A DNA stretch of 64,000 nt from Microbacterium flavum (GTDB lineage: Bacteria; Actinomycetota; Actinomycetes; Actinomycetales; Microbacteriaceae), in the NCBI RefSeq assembly GCF_018717645.1, contig NZ_JAFLHG010000002.1:186001-250000 (forward strand). The letters are read 5' to 3'. Shown here in pieces: positions 35,709 to 44,342 of this stretch; the first letter of the stretch is position 1; the number at the start of each line of letters is the position of its first letter. The translations under genes and the position numbers were made by a program. The notes beneath the pieces are model-generated. The model searched no databases. It was not told where the DNA came from and was given only the letters and a program-made list of their open reading frames with translations.

Positions 35709-36583
35709 GCGGCGCTCCCGGCGGGCACGCGGATGCCGTCGGGGAAGAGCCCGCGCGGAACGGGCGCACCGCGCGTGGGGTACACCCGCTGCACGACGAG
35801 ATAGGCGAGGTTGACGAGGGTGAGCGGCCACCCGACGAGATCGCCCGCGGACAGGAGCACGCTGACGGACAGCGTCGCGGCCACGACGCACAGCGCGACG
35901 GCGGCGCTGCGGACGGCGTTCAGGGCATCGGCGCGCAGCGCGTCGGCCCAGGCGAGTTCGAGCGGGGTGGTGGCCGGCTGGGACCGGGCGAGGATCGCGC
36001 GGTCCCACACCGGGATCGACAGGCAGACCGTGACCGCGAGGGCGGAGACGAGCGCGGCCGCGAGGTGCAGGCTCGGCGCGCCGGCGCCGAGAGTCGTCCA
36101 CACTGCCATGGCCACGACCAGGGCGGCCATGATCCACGGGAGGGCGCGAGCCGCGGGCCCGATGTAGTCGGCAGCGCCGACCGCCCGAGGGCGGGCCAGG
36201 CGCGGGGTATCCGTTCGAGGGTGGAAGAGCTGCTCGCGCAGCGTGATGACGGTCTCGGCGATGAGGTTGCTCACGAGGAAGACGGGGAAGAGGACGGCGA
36301 GCGGGTACAGCGGCTCCGAGCCGAGCGGGCCGGCGAAGAGGATCGCCGCGAGGGAGATCCCGACCAGTGCACCGATCGCCTCCACGAGCCGCCGCCGCCG
36401 CATGCGCGCCTCGAGGTCGCCCGCCGACGCCGCCGGGACGGGGAGTGCGCAGCGCTCGGCGTACCGGAGGAGCGGACGCTCACCGGAGCGGGGGCGCGCG
36501 GCGAGGACGAGCATCACGGCGAACGCGATGACCAGGGCGCCCAGCATGACGGCGAACACGGTGCGCAGCGTGGGATCGGTCAT
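35705..36583 (-). CDS. Multi-pass membrane protein of unknown function, partner of GntR regulator
   Basis: 292 residues from ATG 36583, with AAGAAGG just upstream. About six hydrophobic helices: one at the N-terminus (about 10-28), two around 70-110, and three after 145, ending in a soluble tail with RGLFPDGIRVPAG. The design resembles the DUF1648-type membrane proteins often paired with small GntR regulators, but I cannot name it securely. Upstream lie a consensus TTGACA promoter and repeated CTTTGTA sequences that may be the GntR operator. It shares a 107-base divergent region with murC. Confidence 0.6.
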   Translation of the reverse strand: MTDPTLRTVFAVMLGALVIAFAVMLVLAARPRSGERPLLRYAERCALPVPAASAGDLEARMRRRRLVEAIGALVGISLAAILFAGPLGSEPLYPLAVLFPVFLVSNLIAETVITLREQLFHPRTDTPRLARPRAVGAADYIGPAARALPWIMAALVVAMAVWTTLGAGAPSLHLAAALVSALAVTVCLSIPVWDRAILARSQPATTPLELAWADALRADALNAVRSAAVALCVVAATLSVSVLLSAGDLVGWPLTLVNLAYLVVQRVYPTRGAPVPRGLFPDGIRVPAGSAA

Positions 36584-36588
36584 GCCTT

Positions 36589-36618
36589 CTTTGTACGCGC
36601 TTTGTATCAATGTGTCAA
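36589..36618 (-). promoter_or_regulatory. Promoter and candidate GntR operator of the membrane-protein/gntR unit
   Basis: On the minus strand TTGACA (36618 to 36613), a 17-base spacer and TACAAA (36595 to 36590). The heptamer CTTTGTA (plus-strand reading) occurs at 36589-36595 and 36600-36606 with an 11-base period, and TGTGT-CA-ACACA (36611-36622) overlaps the -35. These repeats overlap the promoter, as expected for a repressor site. Confidence 0.5.
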
Positions 36619-36675
36619 CACAAAACGGCGATCGGCGACCAGCGCGCCGCACGGCCGGCGTCCAGCGGCCCGACC

Positions 36676-36681
36676 TAGACT
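36676..36681 (+). promoter_or_regulatory. -10-like element of murC
   Basis: TAGACT (36676-36681), nine bases before ATG 36691. No ribosome site fits, so a leaderless or nearly leaderless transcript is expected. It gives murC-ftsQ its own promoter after the inverted insert. Confidence 0.5.
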
Positions 36682-36690
36682 TGACGGGCC

Positions 36691-38127
36691 ATGATTCGAC
36701 CCGATCTCACCCTCCCCATCCCCGACGACATCCGCGCGGCGCACTTCATCGGCGTGGGCGGATCGGGGATGTCCGGGCTCGCCGGCATGTTCCTCGACCG
36801 CGGCATCCGAGTGTCGGGCTCCGACCGCGCCGACAGCGCGGCGCTGCGCGCCCTCGCCGCGCGCGGAGCCGACGTGCACGTCGGTCACGACGCGGCGAAC
36901 CTCCCCGACGACGTCGACACCGTCATCCACACCGGAGCGATCTGGCCGCAGAACCCCGAGTTCCTCCTCGCGAAGGAGCGCGGACTGCACGTCATCCATC
37001 GCTCGCAGGCGCTGCACTGGCTCATCGGCGGGCGGCGGCTCGTGAGCGTCGCCGGCGCGCACGGCAAGACCACCTCGACCGGGATGATCGTGACGGCGCT
37101 CCGAGCGCTGGAGGCCGAACCGACCTTCGTCAGCGGGGGAGTGATCGCCGATCTCGGCGTCTCGAGCGGAACCGGGTCGGACGAGCTGTTCGTGATCGAG
37201 GCGGACGAGTCCGACGGCACCTTCCTCCTCTACGACACCTCGATCGCCCTCATCACGAACATCGACCCCGACCACCTCGACCACTGGGGCACCGGGGAGG
37301 CCTTCTACGAGGCGTTCGCCCGCTTCGCGGACGAGGCGCGCGAAGCGGTCGTCATCAGCGCGGACGACGCGGGCGCACGCCGCGTGACGGGCGTCCTCCG
37401 TCACCCGCGCGTGATGACGTTCGGTGAGGACGAGAGCGCGGACGTCCGCGTCTCCGACATCGTCACCGACGGGCCGGTCTCCTTCACCCTCTCCCACGCC
37501 GGCGTGACGGTGTCGGGACGGCTCGCCGTGCCCGGCGCGCACAACGCGATCAACGCCGCAGGCGCGGTCGCCGTGCTCCTCACCCTCGGCTACGAGCTGG
37601 AGCCGGCGCTGCGCGCGGTCGAGCGGTTCGCGGGGACCGTGCGGCGCTTCGAGCTGCACGGCGTCGAGCGCGGGGTCAGCGTCTTCGACGACTACGCCCA
37701 TCACCCGACGGAGGTCGCCGCGGCGCTCGCGGCCGCGCGGACCGTCGTCGGCGACGGTCGGATCATCGCCGTGCAGCAGCCGCACACCTACTCCCGCACC
37801 CAGGAGATGTACCGGGAATTCGCGGACGTCCTGGAGACCCACGCCGACCACACCGTCATGCTCGATGTCTACGGGGCGCGCGAAGACCCGGTGCCGGGGG
37901 TGACCGGGGAGCTCGTCAGCACCGCGTTCGCCGATCCGGGACACGTCCACTTCGTCGCCGACTGGCAGGAGGCGGCCGACTACACGGCATCCGTCGCCCG
38001 CGCGGGCGACTATGTGATCACCCTCGGCTGCGGCAATGTCTACCAGATCATCCCGCAGGTGCTCGAGGCGCTGCGCGGATCGTCAGCGGACGCGCCCGAG
38101 TCGGCCCCCGTCGGGACCGAGGCGTGA
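36691..38127 (+). CDS. murC: UDP-MurNAc-L-alanine ligase
   Basis: 478 residues. It adds the first L-Ala to UDP-MurNAc. Blocks: [25 protein letters not shown] loop [43 protein letters not shown], and [14 protein letters not shown] in the last domain. The gene lies downstream of the inverted gntR unit rather than directly after murG. ftsQ follows three bases after the stop. Confidence 0.96.
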   Translation: MIRPDLTLPIPDDIRAAHFIGVGGSGMSGLAGMFLDRGIRVSGSDRADSAALRALAARGADVHVGHDAANLPDDVDTVIHTGAIWPQNPEFLLAKERGLHVIHRSQALHWLIGGRRLVSVAGAHGKTTSTGMIVTALRALEAEPTFVSGGVIADLGVSSGTGSDELFVIEADESDGTFLLYDTSIALITNIDPDHLDHWGTGEAFYEAFARFADEAREAVVISADDAGARRVTGVLRHPRVMTFGEDESADVRVSDIVTDGPVSFTLSHAGVTVSGRLAVPGAHNAINAAGAVAVLLTLGYELEPALRAVERFAGTVRRFELHGVERGVSVFDDYAHHPTEVAAALAAARTVVGDGRIIAVQQPHTYSRTQEMYREFADVLETHADHTVMLDVYGAREDPVPGVTGELVSTAFADPGHVHFVADWQEAADYTASVARAGDYVITLGCGNVYQIIPQVLEALRGSSADAPESAPVGTEA

Positions 38128-38130
38128 CAC

Positions 38131-39105
38131 GTGCGGCGCCCGTCCCCGCTCCCACAGGCGCCCGCGACGCAGGGCACCGCGCCGCCTGAGGTCGAACCGC
38201 CCGTCGCGGAGCCGATCCGCTTCCCGAACCCCGTCGCGCCCGCGGCGGCGCCGGAGGAGGAAGCCCGCGCCCTCGACGAGCGCGCGGGTGACGCCGGGGA
38301 GAGCGAGGATGCCGCCGTCATCACCGCCGCGGAGTCGGACGCGATCGGCGTCCGTGACGTGTGGGCGGCCGCGCGGGCGCGGCGGAAGGCGCTGCGCGCT
38401 GAGGTCCGCCGATTCACCGCGCGGCAGCGGCGTCGTCGGGCGATCTGGATCACCGTGCTCGCCGCGCTCGCGGTGCTCGTGCTCGGCACGCTCGGCGCGG
38501 CCTACAGTCCGCTCTTCGCCGTCGAGAAGGTCACCGTGATCGGTACGCAGACCCTTGACCCGGCGACCGTCGAGCAGGCTCTGGCGGACCAGATCGGCAC
38601 TCCGCTCCCGCGTGTGGACTCCTCCGCCGTCAAAGCGGCGCTCGTGCAGTTCCCGCTCGTCGAGTCGTACACCCTCGAGGCGCGGCCTCCGCACGAGCTC
38701 GTGGTCCGCATCGTCGAGCGCACGCCGATCGGGTCGATCGAATCCGCCGCGGGCTACACGCTGGTGGATGCCGCCGGCGTCGCGCTCTCCACCACCGCAG
38801 AGCCCCCCGCGGGGCATCCGACCATCACGGTCGCCTCGGGCGTCGGCTCGTCGGCGTTCGCCGCGGTCGGCACCGTCTTCCGCGCTCTGCCCGTCGACAT
38901 CCGCGCGCAGGTGACGGCGATGTCGGCCACGACCGCGAACGATGTCACGCTCACCCTCGGCGGCACGGGCACGACGGTCGTGTGGGGCAACGCCGACCGA
39001 TCCGGTGAGAAGGCGCGCGTCCTCGCCGGGATCATGACGGCGCAGCCGCCCAGTGCGGTCTCGAGCTACGACGTGTCCTCGCCGGACGCGGTCGTCGTCC
39101 GCTGA
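38131..39105 (+). CDS. ftsQ: Division protein FtsQ
   Basis: 324 residues. Long cytosolic N-terminus of about 105 residues rich in Pro, Ala and Glu, one membrane helix (about 109-128), then the POTRA domain (AVEKVTVIGTQTLDPATVEQAL, with IGTPLPRVDSSAV) and the FtsQ beta domain (VVRIVERTPIGSIESA onward). GTG start three bases after murC. FtsQ bridges FtsL/FtsB to the rest of the divisome. The long N-terminus is usual in actinobacteria. Confidence 0.93.
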   Translation: MRRPSPLPQAPATQGTAPPEVEPPVAEPIRFPNPVAPAAAPEEEARALDERAGDAGESEDAAVITAAESDAIGVRDVWAAARARRKALRAEVRRFTARQRRRRAIWITVLAALAVLVLGTLGAAYSPLFAVEKVTVIGTQTLDPATVEQALADQIGTPLPRVDSSAVKAALVQFPLVESYTLEARPPHELVVRIVERTPIGSIESAAGYTLVDAAGVALSTTAEPPAGHPTITVASGVGSSAFAAVGTVFRALPVDIRAQVTAMSATTANDVTLTLGGTGTTVVWGNADRSGEKARVLAGIMTAQPPSAVSSYDVSSPDAVVVR

Positions 39106-39214
39106 CGCGGATCCGGTCGAGACAGGCCGATTCGTCCCGCGATGGGCCGCTTTGTCCGCGACACGCCCAGCGCCTCGCCGCGTCGGGCGGACCTCCCGCT
39201 TACCTTCAATCAAG

Positions 39215-39235
39215 GAATTGCATACTCGGCAATTC
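39215..39235. promoter_or_regulatory. Inverted repeat upstream of ftsZ, 7-base arms
   Basis: GAATTGC (39215-39221) and GCAATTC (39229-39235) with a 7-base centre; with one mismatch the arms extend to ten bases. It lies in an unusually AT-rich patch for this genome, 65 bases before the ftsZ start. Likely a protein-binding site; the binding protein is unknown. Confidence 0.5.
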
Positions 39236-39239
39236 TTTA

Positions 39240-39256
39240 AACCTCAACTTGAGGTT
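39240..39256. promoter_or_regulatory. Palindrome upstream of ftsZ, candidate FtsR site
   Basis: AACCTCAA (39240-39247), C, TTGAGGTT (39249-39256): perfect 8-base arms with one central base, followed by a further AAGGTTT half-site-like stretch. A similar TTGAGGTT sequence precedes ftsZ in other actinobacteria as I recall, and FtsR, encoded at 6523-7203 here, is a known ftsZ activator in corynebacteria. TAGACG at 39264-39269 could be the -10. Confidence 0.55.
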
Positions 39257-39299
39257 CAAGGTTTAGACGTTTCGGGTTCGGGACACAATGGAGGCCGGC

Positions 39300-40448
39300 A
39301 TGAGCCAGAACCAGAACTACCTCGCGGTGATCAAGGTCGTGGGTGTGGGCGGCGGCGGCGTGAACGCCGTCAATCGGATGATCGAGCTCGGGCTGCGGGG
39401 CGTCGAGTTCATCGCCGTCAACACCGACGCGCAGGCGCTGCTGATGAGCGACGCCGACGTCAAGCTCGACGTCGGACGCGAGCTCACCCGCGGACTCGGC
39501 GCCGGTGCCGACCCCGAGGTGGGTCGTCGCGCGGCGGAGGATCACGCGGAGGAGATCGAAGAGGCGCTCGCGGGCGCCGACATGGTGTTCGTCACGGCGG
39601 GGGAGGGCGGCGGCACCGGTACCGGCGGCGCACCCGTCGTCGCGCGGATCGCCAAGTCGATCGGCGCCCTGACGATCGGTGTCGTCACGCGTCCGTTCTC
39701 CTTCGAGGGACGCCGCCGGCAGAGCCAGGCCGAGGAAGGCGTCAACAAGCTCAAGGAAGAGGTCGACACCCTCATCGTGGTGCCCAACGACCGCCTCCTG
39801 GAGATCAGCGACCGCGGCATCTCGATGATCGAGGCGTTCGCGACGGCCGACCAGGTCCTCCTCGCGGGTGTGCAGGGCATCACCGACCTCATCACGACGC
39901 CGGGTCTCATCAACCTCGACTTCGCCGACGTGAAGTCCGTCATGCAGGGCGCGGGATCGGCGCTCATGGGCATCGGCTCGGCGCGCGGCGCGGACCGAGC
40001 CATCAAGGCGGCCGAGCTCGCCGTCGAATCGCCGCTCCTCGAAGCGTCCATCGAGGGTGCGCACGGCGTGCTGCTGTCGATCCAGGGCGGGTCGAACCTC
40101 GGCATCTTCGAGATCAACGACGCCGCGCAGCTGGTGAAGGAGGCGGCGCACCCGGAGGCGAACATCATCTTCGGAACCGTCATCGACGACACCCTGGGCG
40201 ACGAGGTGCGCGTCACCGTCATCGCCGCAGGTTTCGACGGCGGCGAGCCGCAGGCGCGGATCGAGCCGATGACGGCGCAGCGGCCGGTCGCCGCCGCGCC
40301 GGTCGTGCCCGCCGTCCCCGCCGCGGAGGCCGCGCGCGAGACGCCCGCCGCAGAGGAGCGCGAGTCGGTGGCCGTCGCCGCCGCGAGCGAGTCGTACGAC
40401 TCGGTCTACGGCTCGGACGACCTGGACATCCCCGACTTCCTGAAGTGA
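39300..40448 (+). CDS. ftsZ: Cell division GTPase FtsZ
   Basis: 382 residues. The tubulin-like GTPase that forms the Z ring. GTP loop [13 protein letters not shown], the [11 protein letters not shown] block, GPLTIG-like segments, and T7-loop residues [11 protein letters not shown] are present. The C-terminal linker is Ala/Glu-rich and ends in [10 protein letters not shown], the conserved peptide that binds SepF and others. I chose ATG 39300 with GAGG before it, giving the usual [15 protein letters not shown] start; ATG 39288 is in frame too. Two palindromes upstream suggest separate control. Its stop overlaps yggS. Confidence 0.97.
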   Translation: MSQNQNYLAVIKVVGVGGGGVNAVNRMIELGLRGVEFIAVNTDAQALLMSDADVKLDVGRELTRGLGAGADPEVGRRAAEDHAEEIEEALAGADMVFVTAGEGGGTGTGGAPVVARIAKSIGALTIGVVTRPFSFEGRRRQSQAEEGVNKLKEEVDTLIVVPNDRLLEISDRGISMIEAFATADQVLLAGVQGITDLITTPGLINLDFADVKSVMQGAGSALMGIGSARGADRAIKAAELAVESPLLEASIEGAHGVLLSIQGGSNLGIFEINDAAQLVKEAAHPEANIIFGTVIDDTLGDEVRVTVIAAGFDGGEPQARIEPMTAQRPVAAAPVVPAVPAAEAARETPAAEERESVAVAAASESYDSVYGSDDLDIPDFLK

Positions 40449-41218
40449 CCGGGGAAGTCCCGGCGGGCGCCGAAGCGCTCGCCACACGGCTCGCCGACCT
40501 CGACGCGCGCATCCTGGATGCCGCGAGGTCGGCGGGCCGTGACCCGTCGGAGCTCACGCGCATCGTCGTGACGAAGTTCCACCCGGCATCCCTCGTCGAG
40601 GAGCTCGCGGCGCTCGGCGTCCGGGATGTCGCCGAGAACCGCCAGCAGGAGTTGACCGCGAAGCGGGCCGCCCTTCGACAGGCTCAGGGACCGGACGCGG
40701 CTCAGGGACCGGACGCGTCTCAGGGACCGGACGCGGTTCGCGCGCAGGACCCGTTGCGCTGGCACTTCGTGGGGCAGATCCAGACGAAGAAGGCCCGCGC
40801 CGTGCGCGCGGCATCGGATGTGGTGCACTCCGTCGACCGCGACCGCCTCGCCGACGCGCTGCACACCGCCTCCCCCGACGCGCCGCCCCTCGACGTCTTC
40901 GTCCAGGTGAACCTCACCGACGATCCTGCGCGCGGGGGAGCAGCCCCGATGGATGTGACGCGCCTCGCCGAGCACATCGTCGCCTCCTGCCCATCGCTGC
41001 GTCTTCGCGGCGTGATGGCGGTGGCCCCGCTCGGCGAAGACCCCGCCCGCGCCTTCGCGCGCCTGCGCCGTGCGGGCGACGCCGTGCGCGCCGTCGTGCC
41101 CGATGCCACGTGGATGTCTGCAGGGATGTCGGGAGATTTCGCCGCGGCGATCGCGGCAGGTGCGACACACCTGCGGATCGGTACGGCAATCACGGGCCCG
41201 AGGCCCGTGCACGGATAG
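40445..41218 (+). CDS. yggS: YggS/PLPBP-family pyridoxal-phosphate-binding protein with in-frame repeat insert
   Basis: 257 residues, GTG start inside the ftsZ stop. The TIM-barrel PLP-homeostasis protein: [18 protein letters not shown] with the PLP-binding Lys, [25 protein letters not shown], and [25 protein letters not shown]. It buffers free pyridoxal phosphate. Odd feature: after [12 protein letters not shown] comes a threefold repeat of (A/S)QGPDA, coded by 18-base tandem repeats that look like an inserted repeat element. The insert lies in a loop before the WHFVGQIQ strand, so the fold may tolerate it. Confidence 0.92.
   Translation: MTGEVPAGAEALATRLADLDARILDAARSAGRDPSELTRIVVTKFHPASLVEELAALGVRDVAENRQQELTAKRAALRQAQGPDAAQGPDASQGPDAVRAQDPLRWHFVGQIQTKKARAVRAASDVVHSVDRDRLADALHTASPDAPPLDVFVQVNLTDDPARGGAAPMDVTRLAEHIVASCPSLRLRGVMAVAPLGEDPARAFARLRRAGDAVRAVVPDATWMSAGMSGDFAAAIAAGATHLRIGTAITGPRPVHG
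40671..40735 (+). repeat. REP-like element with three 18-base tandem copies inside yggS
   Basis: CCCTTCGACAGGCTCAGGGA (from 40671) is the kind of short dispersed palindrome-related sequence that is common between genes of high-GC actinobacteria. Its right half is then repeated in tandem: units 40682-40699, 40700-40717 and 40718-40735 share CTCAGGGACCGGACGCG and differ only in the first base. The 18-base length keeps the reading frame and adds QGPDA(A/S) blocks. Confidence 0.8.
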
Positions 41219-41249
41219 CCTTCCAACAGACGAGCAAACGGAGGATGCG

Positions 41250-41720
41250 ATGTCGAACCCGCTCAAGAAGACCATGGTGTACCTGGGCCTCGCCGATGAG
41301 GAAGAGGCCTATGACGAGCCTGTCGCCGAGACGCCGGCGCGCCGTGAGCGCGCCGTCGAGCGCCCGGTCGAGAAGGCGGCTCCCGTGACCCCGCTGCACC
41401 GCCCCGCCGTCGTGCGTCAGCCGACCGTCGCGGGCACCGTGAGCGAGATCCTCACCGTCCACCCCAAGCAGTACCGCGACGCGCAGCTCATCGCGGAGAA
41501 CTTCCGCGACGGCATCCCCGTCATCATCAACCTCTCGCAGATGAGCGACGCCGACGCGCGCCGCCTCATCGACTTCGCGAGCGGACTGTCGTTGGGCCTC
41601 TACGGGCGCATCGAGCGGGTCACCAGCAAGGTGTTCCTGCTCTCGCCCGAGAACGTCGCGATCTCGGGCGACGGCACTCTCGCGCCGGCCGACCCCGAGG
41701 CGGCGCCCTTCACGCCGTAA
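41250..41720 (+). CDS. sepF: Z-ring anchor protein SepF
   Basis: 156 residues from ATG 41250 with GGAGGA before it. The start [19 protein letters not shown] forms the membrane-binding amphipathic region, then a charged linker and the SepF domain ([54 protein letters not shown]). SepF binds the FtsZ C-terminal peptide and tethers it to the membrane; it stands in for FtsA, which actinobacteria lack. Usual place between yggS and yggT. Confidence 0.95.
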   Translation: MSNPLKKTMVYLGLADEEEAYDEPVAETPARRERAVERPVEKAAPVTPLHRPAVVRQPTVAGTVSEILTVHPKQYRDAQLIAENFRDGIPVIINLSQMSDADARRLIDFASGLSLGLYGRIERVTSKVFLLSPENVAISGDGTLAPADPEAAPFTP

Positions 41721-41722
41721 TC

Positions 41723-42025
41723 GTGGAGATCGTGCGGCTGGCGGCGTCCGTCGTCAACACCCTTCTCTTCGTCTACCTTCTGGTCCTGCTCGCCCGGTTG
41801 ATCCTCGAGTACATTCCGCTCTTCAACCGCGAATGGCGCCCGAAGGGGTTCGGTCTCGTGTTCGCCGAGATCGTCTTCACGCTCACCGACCCGCCGCTGC
41901 GGGTCCTCCGACGGGTCATCCCGCCGCTCCGGCTCGGTCCCGTCGCCCTCGACCTGGGGTTTCCCCTCACGATGCTCGTCGTGCTGATCCTCATGTCGAT
42001 CACCGGGGCGATCGCGCGTTCGTAA
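41723..42025 (+). CDS. YggT-family membrane protein
   Basis: 100 residues, GTG two bases after the sepF stop. Two hydrophobic helices (about 10-31 and 75-97) flank the conserved block RLILEYIPLFNREWRPKG and LTDPPLRVLRRVIPPLRLGPVALDLGFPL. YggT proteins are conserved in the dcw region and in plastids, where a relative affects division or membrane protein assembly; the exact bacterial role is unsettled. Confidence 0.9.
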   Translation: MEIVRLAASVVNTLLFVYLLVLLARLILEYIPLFNREWRPKGFGLVFAEIVFTLTDPPLRVLRRVIPPLRLGPVALDLGFPLTMLVVLILMSITGAIARS

Positions 42026-42056
42026 CGCTCTTCTCGCACGCCACAGGCGCGCGGAC

Positions 42057-42062
42057 TATGCT
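42057..42062 (+). promoter_or_regulatory. -10-like element of divIVA
   Basis: TATGCT (42057-42062), about 75 bases before ATG 42137. An AGAGGA ribosome site precedes the start. It would allow divIVA expression apart from ftsZ-sepF-yggT. Confidence 0.4.
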
Positions 42063-42136
42063 GTTGCAGAACGGCCCGCCCACGGCGCGATGCCACCTGC
42101 CGGCCCTCGTCGTCAGCACCGAAAGAGGAAACAACC

Positions 42137-42766
42137 ATGGCTCTGACTCCCGAAGACGTCGTCACCAAGCAGTTCCAGCACGTCCGCTTCAAGGAGGGTT
42201 TCGACCCGGATGAGGTCGACGACTTCCTCGACGAGATCGTCGTCGAGTGGCGGAAGACGATCGCCGAGAACGAGGAGCTCAAGGCCCGCGTCGCCGAGCT
42301 CGAGGGTGGCGAGCACTCCGCTCCCGCCGCCGAGGCCCCGGCCGCTGAAGCCGACGAGGTCGTCGAAGAGGCGCCCGTCGAAGCCCCCGCCGCGCAGGAA
42401 GCTCCGGCCGCGCAGGAGGCTCCGGCCCCCGCTGCTGCAGGCGGCGGCGTCGCCGCATCGGCCGGCATCATCGAACTCGCCCAGCGCCTCCACGACGAGC
42501 ACGTCGCCGAGGGTCAGGCTCAGCGCGACAAGCTCGTCTCCGACGCTCAGGCCCAGGCCGCGTCGATCCTCGCCGAAGCCGAGGCGAAGAGCCGCGACGA
42601 GATGGCGCGCCTCGACGCCGAGCGCACGACCCTGGAGACCCGCATCAGCGAACTGCGCCAGTTCGAGCGCGACTACCGCTCGCAGCTGCGCGGCTTCATC
42701 GAGGAGAAGCTCCGCGACCTCGACGTCACGGGTGCGACCTCCGGCTCGTCCGTCTCGGCCTCCTGA
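42137..42766 (+). CDS. divIVA: Polar growth protein DivIVA/Wag31
   Basis: 209 residues. The N-terminal membrane-curvature domain (MALTPEDVVTKQFQHVRFKEGFDPDEVDDFLDEI) leads into a first coiled coil, an Ala/Pro/Glu-rich linker with repeats of QEAPA (about 62-105), and a second long coiled coil (about 115-195). DivIVA marks cell poles and recruits the elongation machinery in actinobacteria; it is often phosphorylated by PASTA-type kinases. Good ribosome site; likely own promoter. Confidence 0.95.
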   Translation: MALTPEDVVTKQFQHVRFKEGFDPDEVDDFLDEIVVEWRKTIAENEELKARVAELEGGEHSAPAAEAPAAEADEVVEEAPVEAPAAQEAPAAQEAPAPAAAGGGVAASAGIIELAQRLHDEHVAEGQAQRDKLVSDAQAQAASILAEAEAKSRDEMARLDAERTTLETRISELRQFERDYRSQLRGFIEEKLRDLDVTGATSGSSVSAS

Positions 42767-42774
42767 GCGGGCCG

Positions 42775-43326
42775 GTGTCGGACCGGAAGCGACTGCGTCC
42801 TTCGACGGCCGGCATCCTCATCGCGATCCTCGCGGTGACGGTGCTGGCCGTCGACCAGTTCACGAAGTTCCTCGCCCTCCAGAACCTGCCGTATCAGCAG
42901 ACCGTCCCCGTCTGGGGTGACGTTCTCCACCTGTACCTGACCCGGAACTCCGGAGCCGCCTTCTCGCTCGGCGAGGGAGTGACCTGGCTGTTCACGATCG
43001 TGCTCGCCGCGGCGGGCGTGCTCATCGTCGTGCTGGCCGTCCGCGGGATCCGCTCGCGCCTCTGGGCCCTCGTCCTGGGCCTTCTGCTCGGCGGCATCGC
43101 CGGGAATCTGACCGACCGGCTCTTCCGCGAACCCGGGTTCGCCGTCGGTCACGTGATCGACTTCATCTACACGCCGTGGATGATGCCGGCGATCTACAAC
43201 GTCGCCGACATCTTCATCGTGACCACGATGATCTCCGTCGCCCTGCTCGTGCTCCTCGGCATCCGCTTCGACGGCACGCGCGAGAAGGATGCCGCGAAGA
43301 CGCCGGAACCGGTCGCGGAGGTCTGA
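42775..43326 (+). CDS. lspA: Lipoprotein signal peptidase
   Basis: 183 residues, GTG start, four membrane helices. It cleaves the signal peptide of lipid-modified prolipoproteins. Catalytic-Asp blocks are visible: GNLTDRLFR and the NVADIFIV motif; [14 protein letters not shown] and VDQFTKFLA are further family signatures. The C-terminus has a short charged tail. ctaC in this window encodes one likely substrate (LAGC lipobox). It follows divIVA by eight bases and precedes rluD by one. Confidence 0.95.
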   Translation: MSDRKRLRPSTAGILIAILAVTVLAVDQFTKFLALQNLPYQQTVPVWGDVLHLYLTRNSGAAFSLGEGVTWLFTIVLAAAGVLIVVLAVRGIRSRLWALVLGLLLGGIAGNLTDRLFREPGFAVGHVIDFIYTPWMMPAIYNVADIFIVTTMISVALLVLLGIRFDGTREKDAAKTPEPVAEV

Positions 43327-43327
43327 C

Positions 43328-44245
43328 ATGCCGGTGCGCAGCATGCCCGTCCCCGATGGGCTCGACGGGGTGCGCGTCGACGCGGCCCTCGCGAAGCTCC
43401 TCGGTCTGTCGCGCACCTTCGCGGCGGAGATCGCCGAGTCGGGCGGCGTGCAGCTCGGCGGACGGACCCTCGGCAAGAGCGACAAGCTCGTCGCCGACCA
43501 ATGGCTGGAGGTCGCGTGGGAGGACCGTCGCGACCCGGAGATCGTCCCGATCGCCGTCCCTGAGCTCGGCATCGTGTTCGACGACGATGACATGGTGGTC
43601 GTCGACAAGCCCGCCGGTGTCGCCGCCCATCCGTCCGTCGGCTGGGAGGGACCCACGGTCCTGGGCGCCCTCGCGGCCGCCGGATACCGGATCGCGACGA
43701 CCGGTGCCGCGGAGCGCCAGGGCGTCGTGCACCGGCTCGACGTCGGAACGAGCGGCCTGATGGTCGTCGCCAAGAGCGAGCGTGCGTACACGGCACTCAA
43801 GCGCGCGTTCAAGGAGCGCGAGGTCGACAAGATCTACCACGCGGTCGTCCAGGGGCACCCCGATCCGCTGGCAGGGACGATCGATGCGCCGATCGGCCGG
43901 CATCCCTCGCATTCGTGGAAGTTCGCCGTGACCCCGGACGGCAAGGATTCGATCACCCACTACGAGACGATCGAGGCCTTCCCGTCGGCCTCCCTGCTGG
44001 AGATCCATCTCGAGACCGGGCGGACCCACCAGATCCGGGTGCATATGGCCGCGCACCGCCACCCGTGCGTCGGCGATCCGCTCTACGGCGCCGACCCGAC
44101 GCTCTCCGCGCGTCTGGGGCTGACGCGGCAGTGGCTGCACGCCCATGAGCTGTCGTTCGCGCACCCTGTCACGACGGACTGGGTGACGTTCACGAGCGAC
44201 TACCCCGCCGATCTCGTCCACGCGCTGGACGTGCTGCGGGACTGA
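43328..44245 (+). CDS. 23S rRNA pseudouridine synthase, RluD family
   Basis: 305 residues with an N-terminal S4-like RNA-binding domain ([27 protein letters not shown]) and the RluA/RluD catalytic domain: [14 protein letters not shown], then [15 protein letters not shown] with the catalytic Asp, and [26 protein letters not shown]. It converts uridines in 23S rRNA to pseudouridine. The lspA-rluD pairing is common across bacteria. ATG 43328 lies one base after the lspA stop; a later ATG at 43343 is possible. Confidence 0.93.
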   Translation: MPVRSMPVPDGLDGVRVDAALAKLLGLSRTFAAEIAESGGVQLGGRTLGKSDKLVADQWLEVAWEDRRDPEIVPIAVPELGIVFDDDDMVVVDKPAGVAAHPSVGWEGPTVLGALAAAGYRIATTGAAERQGVVHRLDVGTSGLMVVAKSERAYTALKRAFKEREVDKIYHAVVQGHPDPLAGTIDAPIGRHPSHSWKFAVTPDGKDSITHYETIEAFPSASLLEIHLETGRTHQIRVHMAAHRHPCVGDPLYGADPTLSARLGLTRQWLHAHELSFAHPVTTDWVTFTSDYPADLVHALDVLRD

Positions 44246-44330
44246 GCCCGCCGCGCCCCACCGGGGGCGAGGACGTCGCGGCCTGCGGCAGCGAGCGCGA
44301 TCCATGCCGCCGCACGTACGAGAGGATGCC

Positions 44331-44336
44331 TAGCCT
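44331..44336 (+). promoter_or_regulatory. -10-like element of the acyl-CoA synthetase gene (leaderless pattern)
   Basis: TAGCCT (44331-44336), six bases before ATG 44343. A GGAGG lies within those six bases, too close to act as a normal ribosome site. Confidence 0.5.
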
Positions 44337-44342
44337 GGAGGC

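Noticed and set aside
40682..40735. Tandem repeats considered as a small CRISPR-like array
   Set aside because: No spacers: the units abut and encode an in-frame peptide repeat inside yggS.
42318..42452. Ala/Pro/Glu repeats in divIVA considered as an inserted repeat element
   Set aside because: Imperfect low-complexity linker coding of the kind usual in actinobacterial DivIVA; no conserved DNA unit.
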